Shown in pieces: positions 22,310 through 23,011 of a DNA stretch of 23,011 nucleotides. Origin of the DNA: Irpex lacteus (Eukaryota; Basidiomycota; Agaricomycetes; Polyporales; Irpicaceae); the NCBI GenBank assembly GCA_001986395.2, contig MQVO02000143.1, forward strand, positions 1-23,011. The letters are read 5' to 3'. The stretch's first letter is position 1, and each line of letters opens with the position of its first letter. The notes beneath the pieces are model-generated. The model ran no database searches, was not told the origin of the DNA, and worked only from the letters and a program-made list of their open reading frames with translations. The translations under genes and the position numbers were made by a program.

Positions 22310-22367
22310 CCCCAAAAACTAGTTAGAATTAATTCATCCGGTAAAGCGACCCTCGTGTTTTTGGGGG
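22310..22367. repeat. Palindromic element E12 with a different core
   Basis: Left CCCCAAAAACTAGTTAGAAT then TAATTCATCCGGTAAAGCGA and right CCTCGTGTTTTTGGGG. The right half is not the usual CTAG arm; GTAAAGCGACCCTCGTG replaces it. It ends a group II ORF fragment on the minus strand. Confidence 0.7.
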
Positions 22368-22466
22368 TTTGGCTGGATTGCTTCTACTGTTTCTCAATCT
22401 TATTAATTGATGTTCTACAAATCTGTTGATAGATTTGTTACTGTAGATTTCCTGATCAGTACCCCA
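22368..22466 (-). pseudogene. Group II intron ORF fragment, second copy of the N-terminal region
   Basis: Reads WGTDQEIYSNKSINRFVEHQ then LIRLRNSRSNPAK and runs into element E12. It aligns with EFYNNKSINRYIEHQLQRLV and SRNNPAKF at 9259-9360, so it is the same protein region from a related but different group II intron. It is broken at both ends. Confidence 0.55.
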
Positions 22467-22478
22467 TTTTTATTCTAA

Positions 22479-22574
22479 CTAGGGGATGGGTATTATAATC
22501 GGTAACATTATCATAATTAATACACTTAATAATGCTGTACTTTTTAATAAATTATCTAGAATAGCTGTAATCAT
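22479..22574 (-). CDS. Short hydrophobic ORF (31 residues)
   Basis: An ATG at 22574 gives MITAILDNLLKSTALLSVLI followed by MIMLPIIIPIP and a TAG. It would be a single-pass membrane peptide. No family is recognised. It could be an accident of A/T-rich sequence. Confidence 0.2.
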   Translation of the reverse strand: MITAILDNLLKSTALLSVLIMIMLPIIIPIP

Positions 22575-22854
22575 TGTGATTGTTGTTGTAAATTTTAAAA
22601 TATATATTAAATTGCTTTGATCTTACTCATTAAATAATAAAGGAAAAAGGTTTAGGGTACTTTAAATTTATTAAATAAAAGGAATGGAATAATATAATTA
22701 TTCTACACTAAGCAATCAAATTAAACAGAATATGTTTATTAAGACTAATTAACTTTAATGAAATTAAGTTAAACTTTATTTTCTTATTTTATTTAAATAA
22801 AATAGGTATAGTCAATTCTTTTGATGTGAGTTTTAAATTAAAAAAAAAATTAAT

Positions 22855-23011
22855 ATGACAAGTTTAAATTTAAATAGAAGTCTTTTACAATTTTTCCTTA
22901 CCATCTGGTAAGTAGATCACCTTGGCCTTTATTAGTAAGTTTTTCTTTATTAGTATTAACTTTATCTGCAGTTATGTATATGCAAGGTTTACCTAATGAG
23001 GATATTTATTA
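22855..23011 (+). CDS. cox3: Cytochrome c oxidase subunit III, 5' end, with a frameshift
   Basis: Subunit III of complex IV. From an ATG at 22855 the frame gives MTSLNLNRSLLQF. One missing T in the following T run (near 22891-22895) then shifts it, after which PYHLVSRSPWPLLVSFSLLV and LTLSAVMYMQGLPNEDIY match the N-terminal region of COX3 (usual pattern F..HPFHLV..SPWPL). It is open to the end of the window, so the rest lies beyond it. The shift is of the same homopolymer type as in nad4. Codon use is native. Confidence 0.88.

Noticed and set aside
1..23011. The whole window being a nuclear copy of mtDNA
   Set aside because: Intact atp6, four foldable tRNAs, strong A/T bias and the homopolymer-only nature of the nad4 and cox3 shifts fit a mitochondrial genome with sequencing errors better, though it cannot be excluded from sequence alone.

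Overview
The window reads as a piece of a large, repeat-rich fungal mitochondrial genome, most likely from an agaricomycete basidiomycete. Base composition is strongly A+T. TGA must be read as tryptophan (mould mitochondrial code) to keep several ORFs open. The native genes are classic mitochondrial ones: atp6, atp8, nad3, nad4, cox3, the large-subunit rRNA, and tRNAs for Ile (twice), Phe and Met. The wording of atp6, nad4 and the rRNA core looks basidiomycete. The scale of repeat expansion resembles what is known for very large mitogenomes such as Rhizoctonia, but the genus cannot be fixed from this window.

Layout. 1-1450: a palindromic element, intact atp6, then an unrecognised minus-strand ORF. 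1898-4190: divergent remnants of homing-endonuclease C-termini (NUMOD1-like units) and a GIY-YIG endonuclease ORF. 4170-5170: two overlapping head-to-head ORFs, a proline-rich membrane protein (minus) and a probable 3CxxC zinc-finger protein (plus). 5364-6360: the core of rnl (minus), cut off at both ends. 6817-7846: another membrane-protein ORF with a frameshift. 8780-11350: a graveyard of group II intron ORF pieces in scrambled order, plus a GC-rich structured block. 10727-13735: short broken pieces of cox3, atp6, cob, nad4L and nad4 whose codon use is unlike the native genes. 14935-15757: atp8, trnI, trnF, nad3. 15761-16087: a cox1 exon fused to an intron LAGLIDADG ORF. 16263-19945: two pieces of a linear-plasmid family B DNA polymerase, an unknown ORF, a second trnI and another group II ORF piece. 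20217-23011: trnM, nad4 and the start of cox3.

Two families of hairpin elements cut across all this. One is a palindrome with ends like CCCCAAAAAACTAG/CTAGTTTTTTGGGG, present in about a dozen full or partial copies of roughly 45-110 bp. The other is a short A/T hairpin with CC...GG ends (CCTTTTTTT...AAAAAAAGG). Both repeatedly sit inside, or exactly at the broken ends of, coding sequences. The palindromes often supply the stop codon of the truncated ORF. This dispersed element system, apparently linked to gene breakage and shuffling, is the most notable thing in the window.

A caution: nad4 (three times), cox3 and a reverse-transcriptase fragment carry single-base deletions, almost all in homopolymer runs. 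This could be sequencing error in the assembly. Some of the 'pseudogene' calls below depend on whether those deletions are real.
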